From: Scatosoma sp045128175
GTDB lineage: Bacteria; Bacillota; Clostridia; Christensenellales; Borkfalkiaceae
Direction of reading: 5' to 3'
NCBI GenBank assembly: GCA_045128175.1
Contig: JBGVRF010000132.1
Coordinates: forward strand, 1 to 28,610
DNA length: 28,610 nucleotides
Both the position numbers and the translations under genes were made by a program. The notes under the pieces were generated by a model. The model was not told the DNA's origin. It saw only the letters and a list, made by a program, of their open reading frames with translations, and made no database searches. Shown piece by piece: positions 14,511-22,558 of the stretch (position 1 is its first letter; each line of letters starts with the position of its first letter).

Positions 14511-16282
14511 AAACGAAAACGAAAACCGCAACCTCCCCCCGCCGCGCGGGAACGCTCGGACGTATTCTTCGCTATGTCGGCAGATACCCGTTTTCTTTGG
14601 GTGCGTCGTTGCTGCTTGCCGTGGTAACGGTCGCGGCAACTCTCTGCGTGCCCGTATTCTTCGGCGACGCGATCGATTGCATCGTCGAGAACGGCGTATT
14701 GTGGGAGGAGCTTAAACTGATCTTTGTAAAAACGGCGGTCGCGGTCGCCGTGGCGGCGGTGTCGCAGTGGTTAATGAGCCTTTGCAACAATCGCATTTCC
14801 TGCAACGTAGTGCGCGATCTGCGCCGCGACGCATTCGGGAAATTGGGTGCGTTGCCCTTGAAATACCTTGACGGACATTCCCGCGGGGATACGGTCAGTC
14901 GGGTAGTGGCGGACGCCGATCAGTTTTCGGACGGCTTGCTGATGGGCTTTACGCAATTTTTTACGGGTGTTATGACTATTGTCGGTACGATCGCATTCAT
15001 GCTTGCCACCAATCCCAAGATCGGACTTGTCGTGGTGCTGGTCACGCCCGCTTCTTTGTTCGTTGCAAAGTTCGTCGCAACGCATACGCATAAATTTTTC
15101 GTGCGTCAGACGCAGACGCGCGGCGAACAGACTTCGTTTGTCGAAGAGGCAATCACGGGCCTGAAGACTACGCAGGCGTTCGGGCGCGAGAAGAAGAATG
15201 AGGAAAAATTCAACGAGATCAACGCCCGTTTGGAAAAGGCGGCGATGAACGCTACGTTCTATTCTTCGCTTGTCAATCCTTCGACGCGGTTCATCAATAA
15301 CCTTGTATACGCTCTGGTCGCGCTGATCGGTGCGTTTGACGTCGTCAACGGCGCGCTTGTCGGCGGCGTAGCGTTTACCGTCGGCGGCTTGACTAAATTT
15401 CTTTCTTATGCCAATCAATACACCAAACCTTTTAACGAAATTTCGGGTGTGATCACCGAGCTCAAAGGCGCGTTTACCTGCGCTTCGCGTATTTTCGAGC
15501 TGATCGACGAGCGGGAGGAGACGTCGGACGTAGGCAAAGAACGTCTTGACGCAGTCGAAGGCAACGTCGAGCTGAAAAACGTATATTTTTCGTACACGCA
15601 AGAGCGCAAATTGATAGAGGATCTGTCGTTGACGGTGAAGCCCGGTCAGCGTATTGCCATCGTCGGAAGGACGGGCTCGGGAAAGACGACGCTTATCAAT
15701 CTTTTGATGCGTTTTTACGACGTAGACGGGGGGCAGGTATGCGTTGAAGGAAAAGATATCCGTGACGTGACCCGTGATTCGTTGCGTGAAAATTACGGAA
15801 TGGTCTTGCAGGAAACGTGGCTGAAAAGCGGTACGGTGCGCGAAAATCTGAAGCTGGGCAAGCCGAACGCCACGGACGAAGAAATGATCGCGGCGACGAA
15901 AGCTACCCGCGCGCACGGTTTCATCATGCGTATGGAAAAGGGATATGACACGGTCTTGTCCGAAGACGGAGGCAATCTGTCCGAGGGACAAAAACAGTTG
16001 CTGTGTATCGCGCGGATCATGCTCACACAACCGCCGATGCTTATTCTCGACGAGGCGACTTCTTCCATCGATACGCGTACGGAACGCAAGATTGGCGAGG
16101 CGTTTGATAAACTGATGGAAGGCAGAACTTCTTTTGTGGTCGCACACCGTCTGTCCACGATCGTACATTCCGACCGTATTCTGGTCATGGAAAAAGGAAG
16201 CGTGGTCGAGCAGGGCTCGCACATCGAACTGCTCGCAAAAGGCGGTGCGTACGCAAGCCTCTACAACGGCCAATTTTCTTAA
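14507..16282 (+). CDS. ABC exporter half-transporter B (catalytic half)
   Basis: A 591-residue half-transporter with a basic N-terminus, six membrane helices (about 25-320) and an ATP-binding domain (about 350-590). Walker A GRTGSGKTT (387-395), Walker B LILDEATSS with catalytic Glu516, and H-loop His547 (VVAHRLSTI) are all intact. The signature is LSEGQ (491-495) rather than LSGGQ; this signature faces the degenerate site of partner A, while A's FSGGQ serves the active site here. That is the pattern of heterodimeric exporters. It starts within the stop of gene A (ATGA overlap), so translation is coupled. The dispersed motif encodes GGQVCVE at 408-414, at the same place as in the partner. Confidence 0.94.
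   Translation: MKTKTKTATSPRRAGTLGRILRYVGRYPFSLGASLLLAVVTVAATLCVPVFFGDAIDCIVENGVLWEELKLIFVKTAVAVAVAAVSQWLMSLCNNRISCNVVRDLRRDAFGKLGALPLKYLDGHSRGDTVSRVVADADQFSDGLLMGFTQFFTGVMTIVGTIAFMLATNPKIGLVVVLVTPASLFVAKFVATHTHKFFVRQTQTRGEQTSFVEEAITGLKTTQAFGREKKNEEKFNEINARLEKAAMNATFYSSLVNPSTRFINNLVYALVALIGAFDVVNGALVGGVAFTVGGLTKFLSYANQYTKPFNEISGVITELKGAFTCASRIFELIDEREETSDVGKERLDAVEGNVELKNVYFSYTQERKLIEDLSLTVKPGQRIAIVGRTGSGKTTLINLLMRFYDVDGGQVCVEGKDIRDVTRDSLRENYGMVLQETWLKSGTVRENLKLGKPNATDEEMIAATKATRAHGFIMRMEKGYDTVLSEDGGNLSEGQKQLLCIARIMLTQPPMLILDEATSSIDTRTERKIGEAFDKLMEGRTSFVVAHRLSTIVHSDRILVMEKGSVVEQGSHIELLAKGGAYASLYNGQFS
15729..15749 (+). repeat. Dispersed motif, copy 3 (in ABC exporter B)
   Basis: Full 20-base consensus plus a following G, read G-Q-V-C-V-E. 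It occupies the same place as copy 2 in the paralogous gene, so copies 2 and 3 may share ancestry. Confidence 0.85.
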
Positions 16283-16287
16283 ATCGC

Positions 16288-16308
16288 GGGGGCAGGTATG
16301 CGTTCAAG
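16288..16308 (+). repeat. Dispersed motif, copy 4 (intergenic)
   Basis: Consensus with one change (G to C at 16305), starting 6 bases after the stop of ABC exporter B and 31 bases before the ClC start codon. It is outside any reading frame, so it cannot be explained by protein conservation. Confidence 0.85.
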
Positions 16309-16338
16309 CTTATTTTTACAGTAAAAAGGTAATTGCTT

Positions 16339-17958
16339 ATGAGAAAAATAAACAATAAACAATCGGAAAAGAAAAGTTTATATAAAAACGCTCTCGAACT
16401 TATTACCGTCGGTTCGGTGACGGGCGTGTTCGCGGGGGCGGTAGTGACGCTGTACAATCTTTGTACCAAACAGGGCGAAGCGCTCTCCAGAGGTGCCTAC
16501 GCTTTTGTGCGGACGAATCCGGGATTCATTCCTCTGCTTTTTCTAGCGCTTACGCTCGGCGCGTTTTTGCTGTCGGTGGCGGTATATTTCGTTCCTATGG
16601 TAAAGGGTAGCGGAATCCCGCAGACGGAGGGAGCCACCAGAGGCCTTTTGCGGTTTAAATGGTATCGCGACGCGGCGTTGATGTTTGCAACCAGCTTGCT
16701 GACCATTGTTATGGGGCTTTCCGCGGGTAGCGAAGGTCCGAGTCTGCATATCGGCGCAGCGAGCGGCGATGCTGTGGCTTGCATGCTTAAAAGAAACGAA
16801 ATGATACGGCGTTATCAGGTGACGGGCGGGGCTTGTGCGGGGCTTGCGGTGGCGTTCAACGCTCCGTTGACGGGTATGGCGTTCGCTTTTGAGGAAGCGC
16901 ATAAGCGTTTCACGCCCGAAGTGTTCGTTTGCGCCTTCTCGTCCGTGATCTTCGCGCTACTCACCAGAAACGTACTTTATACCGCGTTCGGCATGGAGGT
17001 GGGGAGCTTTTTCGACTCCTACGTTTTCCCGCAAGCAGCGGTGACGGATTGGACGTTTTTCGGATTTTTGGCGCTTTCTGCGATCGTGTGCGGCTTACTG
17101 GGCGTTTTGCTTTGTAAATGGGTGTTTCTGTTATGTAAAGCGTTTAAAAAGATACGGTGTAAAAAGCCGTTTTTAAGCACGTTTACGCGTATTTTGATCG
17201 CGGTTCTGATAGGCGGCGCAGTGTCGCTTATCACGGTCAACGTAATGGGCGGCGGGCATGAACTGATCGAATCGCTCGGCACGAAAGGCGGGACGATCGA
17301 AACGTCTCTTGCAAGGGTGTTTTCTCTGCCCGTGGTGGCGACGCTGGTCGTCGTTTGCGTCCTCAAATTTGCGATCACGGGCGTGAATATGGGCGCGGGC
17401 GTGCCCTGCGGAGCGTTTATCCCGATGCTGGCGATCGGCGCGTGTATCGGTTCCCTTCTCAATTTTGCTTGGGTGTCTTTGGGGATGGACCCGATATATT
17501 GCGATTTCATGGTAATGGTCTGCATGGCGGCGTTTTTCACCGCAATCGTCAAAGCACCGATCACGGGGATCGTCATGGTTTGCGAGCTGACCTGGAGCTT
17601 TTCGGCCTTGCTCCCCGTCATTATCGGGGTCGCGATCGGCTATTTTATCGGCGATCTGTCGAGAATGAACGGTATATACGAGGAACTTCTCGAAGAATAC
17701 GAACGGGAATACGGTGGTAATACCGCCGTAAACGAGGTATACGTTTTGACGCTTGCTTCCGGCGCTTTGGCGGACAAACGCGAAGTGCGTGACGTTCTGT
17801 GGCCTGCAAACGCGCGGATCACGCAGATTACGCGCGGCGAGGAAACGATCCTGCCCGACGGCGACACGGTGCTTCGCGGCGGCGACGTATTGACGATCGT
17901 TTGCAAAACTGCCGAACCGCAAAAGATCCGCGACGACCTTATCCATATTTTGGGCTGA
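16339..17958 (+). CDS. ClC-type chloride channel/transporter with C-terminal TrkA-C-like domain
   Basis: An integral membrane protein of 539 residues from the ATG chosen here. ClC family motifs are all visible: KGSGIPQ (GSGIP), GLSAGSEGPSLHIGA with the gating glutamate (GxEGP), and GVNMGAGVPCGAFIPMLAIGA (GxFxP). About 10-12 helices span 20-455. The C-terminal ~75 residues (NEVYVLTLASGALADKREV....ILPDGDTVLRGGDVLTIV) resemble a TrkA-C/RCK-C ligand-binding module, as in several bacterial ClC proteins. It moves chloride (or fluoride/nitrate-like anions) across the membrane, often coupled to protons. The start at 16339 has AAGGT nine bases upstream; a TTG two codons earlier is less likely. It follows the exporter after 56 bp. 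Confidence 0.93.
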   Translation: MRKINNKQSEKKSLYKNALELITVGSVTGVFAGAVVTLYNLCTKQGEALSRGAYAFVRTNPGFIPLLFLALTLGAFLLSVAVYFVPMVKGSGIPQTEGATRGLLRFKWYRDAALMFATSLLTIVMGLSAGSEGPSLHIGAASGDAVACMLKRNEMIRRYQVTGGACAGLAVAFNAPLTGMAFAFEEAHKRFTPEVFVCAFSSVIFALLTRNVLYTAFGMEVGSFFDSYVFPQAAVTDWTFFGFLALSAIVCGLLGVLLCKWVFLLCKAFKKIRCKKPFLSTFTRILIAVLIGGAVSLITVNVMGGGHELIESLGTKGGTIETSLARVFSLPVVATLVVVCVLKFAITGVNMGAGVPCGAFIPMLAIGACIGSLLNFAWVSLGMDPIYCDFMVMVCMAAFFTAIVKAPITGIVMVCELTWSFSALLPVIIGVAIGYFIGDLSRMNGIYEELLEEYEREYGGNTAVNEVYVLTLASGALADKREVRDVLWPANARITQITRGEETILPDGDTVLRGGDVLTIVCKTAEPQKIRDDLIHILG

Positions 17959-17983
17959 CGGACGACGCAACGCGGCAGATAAG

Positions 17984-18012
17984 ACATATTCTCTTCCAAT
18001 CCGTCATATACT
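17984..18012 (+). promoter_or_regulatory. Sigma-E-like sporulation promoter of yqfC-yqfD
   Basis: ACATATT (17984-17990), 14-base spacer, CATATACT (18005-18012). Compared with the Bacillus sigma-E consensus (KMATATT, 13-15 bases, CATACAMT), the -35 has one mismatch and the -10 has one. It ends seven bases before the Shine-Dalgarno of yqfC, so the leader would be very short. Confidence 0.65.
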
Positions 18013-18032
18013 GAAAGACGGAGGGGCAGAGG

Positions 18033-18302
18033 ATGCGGTTATACGACGAAATTTTCAAAACCACGGACGGCGCGCTGTCGCGTTGCTATTTTGTGCCCGG
18101 CGGCGGTGGCTATTTCGAAGGTGTGAAAGCGGTCGGGGATTTTTCCCCCGAGCGCGTGACCGTCTGTTTTCCCCGCTCCGAAGTGGAGGTGGCGGGCGAA
18201 GGTCTGACGATCAGAAAATATTGCGACGGGGATCTGGAGCTGTCGGGAAAGATCTTTTCCCTGCGCGTCATCGGCGGCGCCGAGCTTCCCGAGACGAGGT
18301 GA
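18033..18302 (+). CDS. yqfC: Sporulation protein YqfC (YabP/YqfC family)
   Basis: An 89-residue protein of the small YabP/YqfC family, close to the 93 residues usual for YqfC. The family is beta-rich; here the segment VTVCFPRSEVEVAGEGLTIRKYCDGDLELSGKI is the conserved core (G-E-L.I....DGEL.I.G.I). It acts in the mother cell during sporulation in Bacillus. The start ATG has GGAGGGG eight bases upstream and lies just after a sigma-E-like promoter. yqfD begins 3 bp after its stop, so the two form an operon. Bacillus has the same order, yqfC-yqfD-phoH. Confidence 0.88.
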   Translation: MRLYDEIFKTTDGALSRCYFVPGGGGYFEGVKAVGDFSPERVTVCFPRSEVEVAGEGLTIRKYCDGDLELSGKIFSLRVIGGAELPETR

Positions 18303-18305
18303 GCC

Positions 18306-19229
18306 ATGCTTTTCGGTCCGCCGCGCGATAAAATACTCATCGAAGGGCTGATGCCCGAACGCGCCCTTTTGCGTCTCCGTCGGGTGGGAATCGGGGTCTA
18401 TAACGCAAAAAAAATCGAAAAAAATCAAATACTTTTCAGTGTAAACAAGAAAGATACCGAAAAAGTTTTTGCAATTTATCCGAATGTATGCTATAATATA
18501 TCCGTATATAGTCCCTACGTTGCCCGAAAAGTGGGTTCGGAAGGGCTTGCCCGTGTTTCCGATTGGGTGAAACGTCGCGTGGGATTTTTACTCGGTTGCT
18601 TGCTTGTGCTCATTTGTCTGTTGACCGCAGATCGGTTCGTGTTTGCGATCGAATTCGTCGGTTCGGACGTGTACGCGAGGGAAGCGTACATTGCGTTAGA
18701 AGCGGGCGGAATTAAACCGTTTTCCATCTACAACAGGGAAAAAGAAGATTGGATCTGCTCGCAACTGCTCTCGCTCAACGGGGTGGAATACTGTTCCATA
18801 AAAAAAACGGGCTTTCGGGCGCAAGTCGAGATCCGACTTTCCCCGTTCGGAACGGATGTTTTCGAGCAAGGCGGGTTGCGTTCCAAGCATACGGGCACGG
18901 TGCTTTCCATCACGGCGCTTCGCGGTACGCCGTTGAAAAAGATCGGCGACGCGGTGACGGCGGGCGAAATGCTCGTCGGAGACTGGTTTTTGCTCGAAGG
19001 TGGGGGACAGGTATGCGTTGAAGTGATCGCGCGGGCAAAACTCGGCTGTGTTTTTGAAGCGGATATCCAAGCGGAAACGGCGGAAGCGGCATTCGCGGAA
19101 GCCTACCTTTTGCTGGATCTGTCGGATCGTGACGAAATAACGGGAAAAACCGTGAAACATTTCTCCGAAACCGATAATTTGTTTCACGTGAAAATCGAGT
19201 ATACGACGATCGAATCGATCAATCTCTGA
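18306..19229 (+). CDS. yqfD: Sporulation protein YqfD (stage IV type)
   Basis: A 307-residue, single-pass membrane protein of the YqfD family, shorter than the roughly 400 residues usual in Bacillus. The N-terminal ~85 residues are cytoplasmic (ALLRLRRVGIGVYNAKK), then a hydrophobic segment at about 94-118 (VGFLLGCLLVLICLLTADRFVFAI), then an extracytoplasmic part with the family pattern GVEYCSIKKTGFRAQVEIR and ITALRGTPLKKIGDAVTAGEMLV. It is needed for sporulation in model species; its molecular role is not established. Start: GAGG six bases before ATG, 3 bp after yqfC. A copy of the dispersed motif encodes GGQVCVE at 233-239. Confidence 0.88.
   Translation: MLFGPPRDKILIEGLMPERALLRLRRVGIGVYNAKKIEKNQILFSVNKKDTEKVFAIYPNVCYNISVYSPYVARKVGSEGLARVSDWVKRRVGFLLGCLLVLICLLTADRFVFAIEFVGSDVYAREAYIALEAGGIKPFSIYNREKEDWICSQLLSLNGVEYCSIKKTGFRAQVEIRLSPFGTDVFEQGGLRSKHTGTVLSITALRGTPLKKIGDAVTAGEMLVGDWFLLEGGGQVCVEVIARAKLGCVFEADIQAETAEAAFAEAYLLLDLSDRDEITGKTVKHFSETDNLFHVKIEYTTIESINL
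19002..19022 (+). repeat. Dispersed motif, copy 5 (in yqfD)
   Basis: Consensus with one inserted A after the G run (GGGGGACAGGTATGCGTTGAA). The insertion keeps the G-Q-V-C-V-E reading seen in the two ABC genes. Confidence 0.8.
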
Positions 19230-19246
19230 GCTTTTCCGATCTGCCG

Positions 19247-19280
19247 CATATTTAGTAATCATGCATATTTAGTAATCATA
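19247..19280 (+). repeat. Exact 17-bp tandem duplication
   Basis: GCATATTTAGTAATCAT occurs twice head-to-tail (19247-19263 and 19264-19280), 17 bp after the yqfD stop. It looks like a recent slippage duplication. Confidence 0.95.
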
Positions 19281-19334
19281 AGTATAAAATACGAAAACAA
19301 CAAAATCAACGTCACGGCGAAGTTTTTCGCCGTA

Positions 19335-19382
19335 GCGTATACGCGCGCGAGTGTAGGCAGGTACATACGCACGTATACGCGC
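19335..19382. repeat. Paired CGTATACG palindromes before phoH
   Basis: GCGTATACGC (19335-19344) and CGTATACG (19372-19379), both followed by alternating CG, flank a TGTA-GGCAGG-TACA inverted repeat (19352-19365). They lie 40-80 bp before phoH in a Pu-Py alternating, GC-rich stretch unlike the AT-rich bases before it. Function unknown. Confidence 0.5.
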
Positions 19383-19418
19383 GAAGCGCGGCGACGCTGC
19401 GCATGGGAGGATTTGATA

Positions 19419-20459
19419 TTGTCAAACACAGAAAAGACCGTTGAAACGGTCGACACAAGATCGGTGGACAGGCTGGCGAAAATTTTAGGCGCCTTTGATG
19501 AAAACCTGACATTTCTTTCCCGCGAGCTTGGTGTGGTCGGCTATGTCGAGGGCGTCAAGATCCGTTTGGAGGGCGCACAGGACGCCGTATCGCTGGGTTG
19601 TAAAGTCTTGACGGCGGTGTTAAAGCTTGCCGAACAGGGCGAGGATATCGATAAGGGCAGGCTGGCGTACTGTATAGAGCTGGCGAAGGAAGGCCGCGCG
19701 GATGAGATCGCGTCGTTGACGGAAGGAGTCGTGGCGATCACTGCCCGCGGTAAACAGATCAAATGCAAAACGGTCGGGCAGAAAACGTACGTGGACGCAA
19801 TCAAAAAGGATCCCGTCGTGTTTGGCGTAGGCCCTGCCGGTACGGGTAAGACCTATCTCGCCGTATGTATGGCGGTGTCCGCATTCAAGAGTAAACAGGT
19901 CGAAAAGATCATTCTCACTCGCCCCGCGGTGGAAGCGGGAGAAAAGCTGGGCTTCCTGCCCGGGGATCTGCAAACGAAGGTGGACCCGTATCTCCGCCCC
20001 CTGTACGACGCGTTGCAGGAAATGTTGGGGCTGGAAACGTACGGCAAGTTGATGGAACGCGGCGCGATCGAGGTCGCTCCACTCGCGTATATGCGAGGCA
20101 GAACGCTCTCCAATGCGTTCATTATCCTCGACGAGGCGCAGAATACGACCAAAGAACAGATGAAAATGTTTTTGACCCGTATGGGTGAAGGGAGTAAAAT
20201 GGTCGTCACGGGCGACGTAACGCAGATCGACCTCGACGGTAAAGCAAGCGGTCTTGTTCACGCGACGGGGATTCTCGAAGGCGTGGAAGGAGTGTCCGTC
20301 TGCAGACTGACGGCAAAAGACGTTGTGCGGCATCCGCTGGTCATGCGGATCATCCGCGCATACGAAAAGGACGAAGAGGAGGCGGACAAACCGATAAAAA
20401 AGCCCCGTCCCCCCGCTTGGTCAAACAAAAACCGTGGCAAGTCCACGGAAGGAGAGTAA
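19419..20459 (+). CDS. phoH: PhoH family protein (ATPase)
   Basis: A PhoH-like P-loop ATPase of 346 residues from the start chosen here. An N-terminal KH-like region (about 20-110: ENLTFLSRELGVVGYVEG) precedes the ATPase core. Walker A is GPAGTGKT (about 138-145), followed by the family segment RPAVEAGEKLGFLPGDLQTKVDPYLRPLYDAL; Walker B is AFIILDEAQN, then LTRMGEGSKMVVTGD. Homologues are linked to RNA metabolism and sit with ybeY and era. The likely start is TTG at 19419, because GGGAGG (19405-19410) is eight bases upstream; the TTG at 19413 is too close. The tail is basic and disordered. It precedes yqfF by 6 bp. Confidence 0.93.
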   Translation: MSNTEKTVETVDTRSVDRLAKILGAFDENLTFLSRELGVVGYVEGVKIRLEGAQDAVSLGCKVLTAVLKLAEQGEDIDKGRLAYCIELAKEGRADEIASLTEGVVAITARGKQIKCKTVGQKTYVDAIKKDPVVFGVGPAGTGKTYLAVCMAVSAFKSKQVEKIILTRPAVEAGEKLGFLPGDLQTKVDPYLRPLYDALQEMLGLETYGKLMERGAIEVAPLAYMRGRTLSNAFIILDEAQNTTKEQMKMFLTRMGEGSKMVVTGDVTQIDLDGKASGLVHATGILEGVEGVSVCRLTAKDVVRHPLVMRIIRAYEKDEEEADKPIKKPRPPAWSNKNRGKSTEGE

Positions 20460-20465
20460 CAAAAG

Positions 20466-21989
20466 ATGGCAATAAAACAATTCGACGTGCATTGGACAAA
20501 ACAGACCGCGATGAAAAGCGCGCTGCTGTTTCTGCTGCATTTCGTGGTCCTGATATTGCTGACGGCGATCCTCATAGTAGGCGACCAATGGTCGCAGTTG
20601 AGCAAGCATCTCCGACAATACGGCGCAAATTATCTTTATGCGTTGTTCTGTATTTTCTTGCTCATGCTCATTCTGTATTTCTACTTCCTCTTCGAGGATA
20701 GGACGGTACTCGCCGACGGCAAAAATATCGCGCTCATATTCAGCGTGCTTGATTTGTACGTAATCATTTCCTATTTGATAGGGGAAAAAATAGCGATATA
20801 CGCCCGCCCCGTGGCGCTTGTCGCCTTGCTCATCTTCGTATTGGTGGGCAGACGCGAGGCGATTTTCCTCAACATCGTCAGTGCGCTCTTGATGTTTATT
20901 ATCGATACCTTTGTCAGCCCGACCGAATTGACGGCGCAGCAATACTATTCCTCGCTCGTCATTTCGTTTTCGGCGGGGATGATCGCAATCTTTTTCTGCA
21001 ATAAGGCAAAGACCCGTTTCCACGTCGTGGGGATCGGTATTTTGATCGTCGTTCCCATCGACCTTATCATTTTCCTTTTGGAACTCCCTGCGCTGATCGA
21101 GGTGGGCGTGGCGACCGCGACGGTAACGGAAGAGCTTCCGCAGTTGGAACGCATCGTCATGAATATGGGCTACGGACTTTTCGGCGGCGTCATGTCCACC
21201 GTCATCTTCCTTGCCATTTTGCCGATCTTCGAAAGTGTGTTTAATTGCCTCACGGTGTTCCGACTTCGTGAATTGACGAGTTCGGACGCGAGGGTGTTGA
21301 GAAAACTCAAGCAGGAGGCGCCCGGTACGTATAACCATTCGGTGATGGTTGCGCAGCTTGCGGAGGCGTGCGCGGCGGCGATCGGCGAGGACGTCGACTA
21401 TGCCCGCGCTGCGGCACTGTATCACGACGTGGGTAAGTTGCACAATCCGCAAAACTTTACGGAAAACCAGGGCGAATACAACGTTCACGACGAGCTCGCG
21501 CCCGAGCTTTCCGCGGATATTATCCGTTCGCACGCAAAAGAGGGGTACAAGCTGATCAAAGCGAATCACTTGCCCGAATTTCTTGCGGACGTCGCCAAGC
21601 AGCATCACGGCACGATGCCGATTCGTTATTTTTACGCGAAGGCGTTGAAAATGACGGACGGGGAACTGAATATAGAAGATTTCTCCTATCTGGGTCCCAA
21701 ACCCCAAACGAAGATCGCGGCGATCATCATGATCGCGGACGCATCGGAAGCGGCGGTGCGCGCGGTCGGCGCGCGGGATCCCGAGGCGGCGGAAAAAGCT
21801 ATTCGCGCAGTCATCGAAGAGCGTATGGATCTTGAGCAGTTTTCCGAATGCGACATCACGATGGGCGATCTGACGAAGATCCGTCTGGCACTTGTCAATA
21901 CGTTGACGGGTGTGTATCATCACCGTATCAAATACCCGAACATAAAATACAAGCGCACGGAAAACGGCACGAAGGGAGAAAACGAATGA
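20466..21989 (+). CDS. YqfF/PgpH-like 7TM-HD phosphohydrolase, lacking the extracellular domain
   Basis: A 507-residue membrane protein with a run of about seven helices (residues 18-265) and a C-terminal HD domain (about 285-480). Catalytic residues are in place: H291 (NHSVMVAQL), H320-D321 (YHDVGKL), HDEL, and H380-H381 (QHHGT). Members of this family hydrolyse cyclic di-AMP. Bacillus and Listeria versions are about 700 residues because an extracellular 7TMR-HDED domain lies between helix 1 and helix 2; here only about 20 residues separate them, so that domain is absent. The start has GGAGAG before ATG. It overlaps ybeY by 4 bp (ATGA). Confidence 0.92.
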   Translation: MAIKQFDVHWTKQTAMKSALLFLLHFVVLILLTAILIVGDQWSQLSKHLRQYGANYLYALFCIFLLMLILYFYFLFEDRTVLADGKNIALIFSVLDLYVIISYLIGEKIAIYARPVALVALLIFVLVGRREAIFLNIVSALLMFIIDTFVSPTELTAQQYYSSLVISFSAGMIAIFFCNKAKTRFHVVGIGILIVVPIDLIIFLLELPALIEVGVATATVTEELPQLERIVMNMGYGLFGGVMSTVIFLAILPIFESVFNCLTVFRLRELTSSDARVLRKLKQEAPGTYNHSVMVAQLAEACAAAIGEDVDYARAAALYHDVGKLHNPQNFTENQGEYNVHDELAPELSADIIRSHAKEGYKLIKANHLPEFLADVAKQHHGTMPIRYFYAKALKMTDGELNIEDFSYLGPKPQTKIAAIIMIADASEAAVRAVGARDPEAAEKAIRAVIEERMDLEQFSECDITMGDLTKIRLALVNTLTGVYHHRIKYPNIKYKRTENGTKGENE

Positions 21990-22471
21990 CGGATTTTCAT
22001 ATCTATTACGACCCTGACGGTGAAGAACTGACGGCGGAAAACGTTTCGGCTCTCGAGCGGGCAATGGACGGATTTGTAGTCTCGGACGTACCGCTTGCGA
22101 TCGAGCTTGTGTTCGTAGACGGTGAAGAGATCCGACGTCTGAATCGTGAAACGCGGAACACGGATAGGGTGACGGACGTGCTCAGCTATCCGACGCTGGA
22201 CGGAATCAAGGGCAAAGCGTTGAAGGGTGCAGAGTATCCGTTCGACGTGGACGAGGAAGGCAATCTTTTGATCGGTTCGGTGGCGATCTGTTGCGATCGC
22301 GCGAGGGAGCAAGCAGAGGAGTACGGCCATTCGTACGAGCGGGAGTTGCATTATCTGTTGGTGCACGGCATCATGCATTGTTTGGGCTACGACCACATGA
22401 CGGACGAAGAAAAATCGGAAATGCGCGCGCAGGAAGAACGTATCCTCGGCAAGCTGGGGATAACGCGGTAA
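21986..22471 (+). CDS. ybeY: Endoribonuclease YbeY
   Basis: A 161-residue single-domain metalloendoribonuclease needed for 16S rRNA 3'-end maturation and 70S quality control. The zinc site HGIMHCLGYDH (the H-x3-H-x5-H motif) is near the C-terminus, with the conserved LNRETRNTDRVTDVLSYP segment upstream. The ATG at 21986 is chosen because it has GGGAG seven bases upstream and overlaps the yqfF stop as ATGA; in-frame starts further up would overlap yqfF by 140 bp. Unlike Bacillus, no dgkA or cdd gene lies between ybeY and era. Confidence 0.95.
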   Translation: MTDFHIYYDPDGEELTAENVSALERAMDGFVVSDVPLAIELVFVDGEEIRRLNRETRNTDRVTDVLSYPTLDGIKGKALKGAEYPFDVDEEGNLLIGSVAICCDRAREQAEEYGHSYERELHYLLVHGIMHCLGYDHMTDEEKSEMRAQEERILGKLGITR

Positions 22472-22477
22472 AAGGTC

Positions 22478-22493
22478 AAGGAACTCGGTTCCT
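22478..22493 (+). other. Stem-loop between ybeY and era
   Basis: AAGGAA/TTCCTT closes a four-base loop, and a second small hairpin (AGGC-GGAA-GCCT, about 22507-22518) follows. Neither has a T tract. They may be processing or stability elements in the polycistronic mRNA. Confidence 0.35.
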
Positions 22494-22534
22494 TAGCAGA
22501 GTGCAGAGGCGGAAGCCTTTGTCTCGGAAACAGA

Positions 22535-22554
22535 AAGAAGGACAAAGAAGGACA
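22535..22554 (+). promoter_or_regulatory. Duplicated Shine-Dalgarno region of era
   Basis: AAGAAGGACA is repeated twice in tandem (22535-22544 and 22545-22554); only the second AAGGA lies at a good distance from the ATG at 22559. This looks like slippage that copied the ribosome-binding site. Confidence 0.6.
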
Positions 22555-22558
22555 AACT

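Noticed and set aside
18021..18040. GAGGGGCAGAGGATGCGGTT at the yqfC start as a motif copy
   Set aside because: The G-rich part is the ribosome site and the ATG is the start codon; the match to the consensus is loose.
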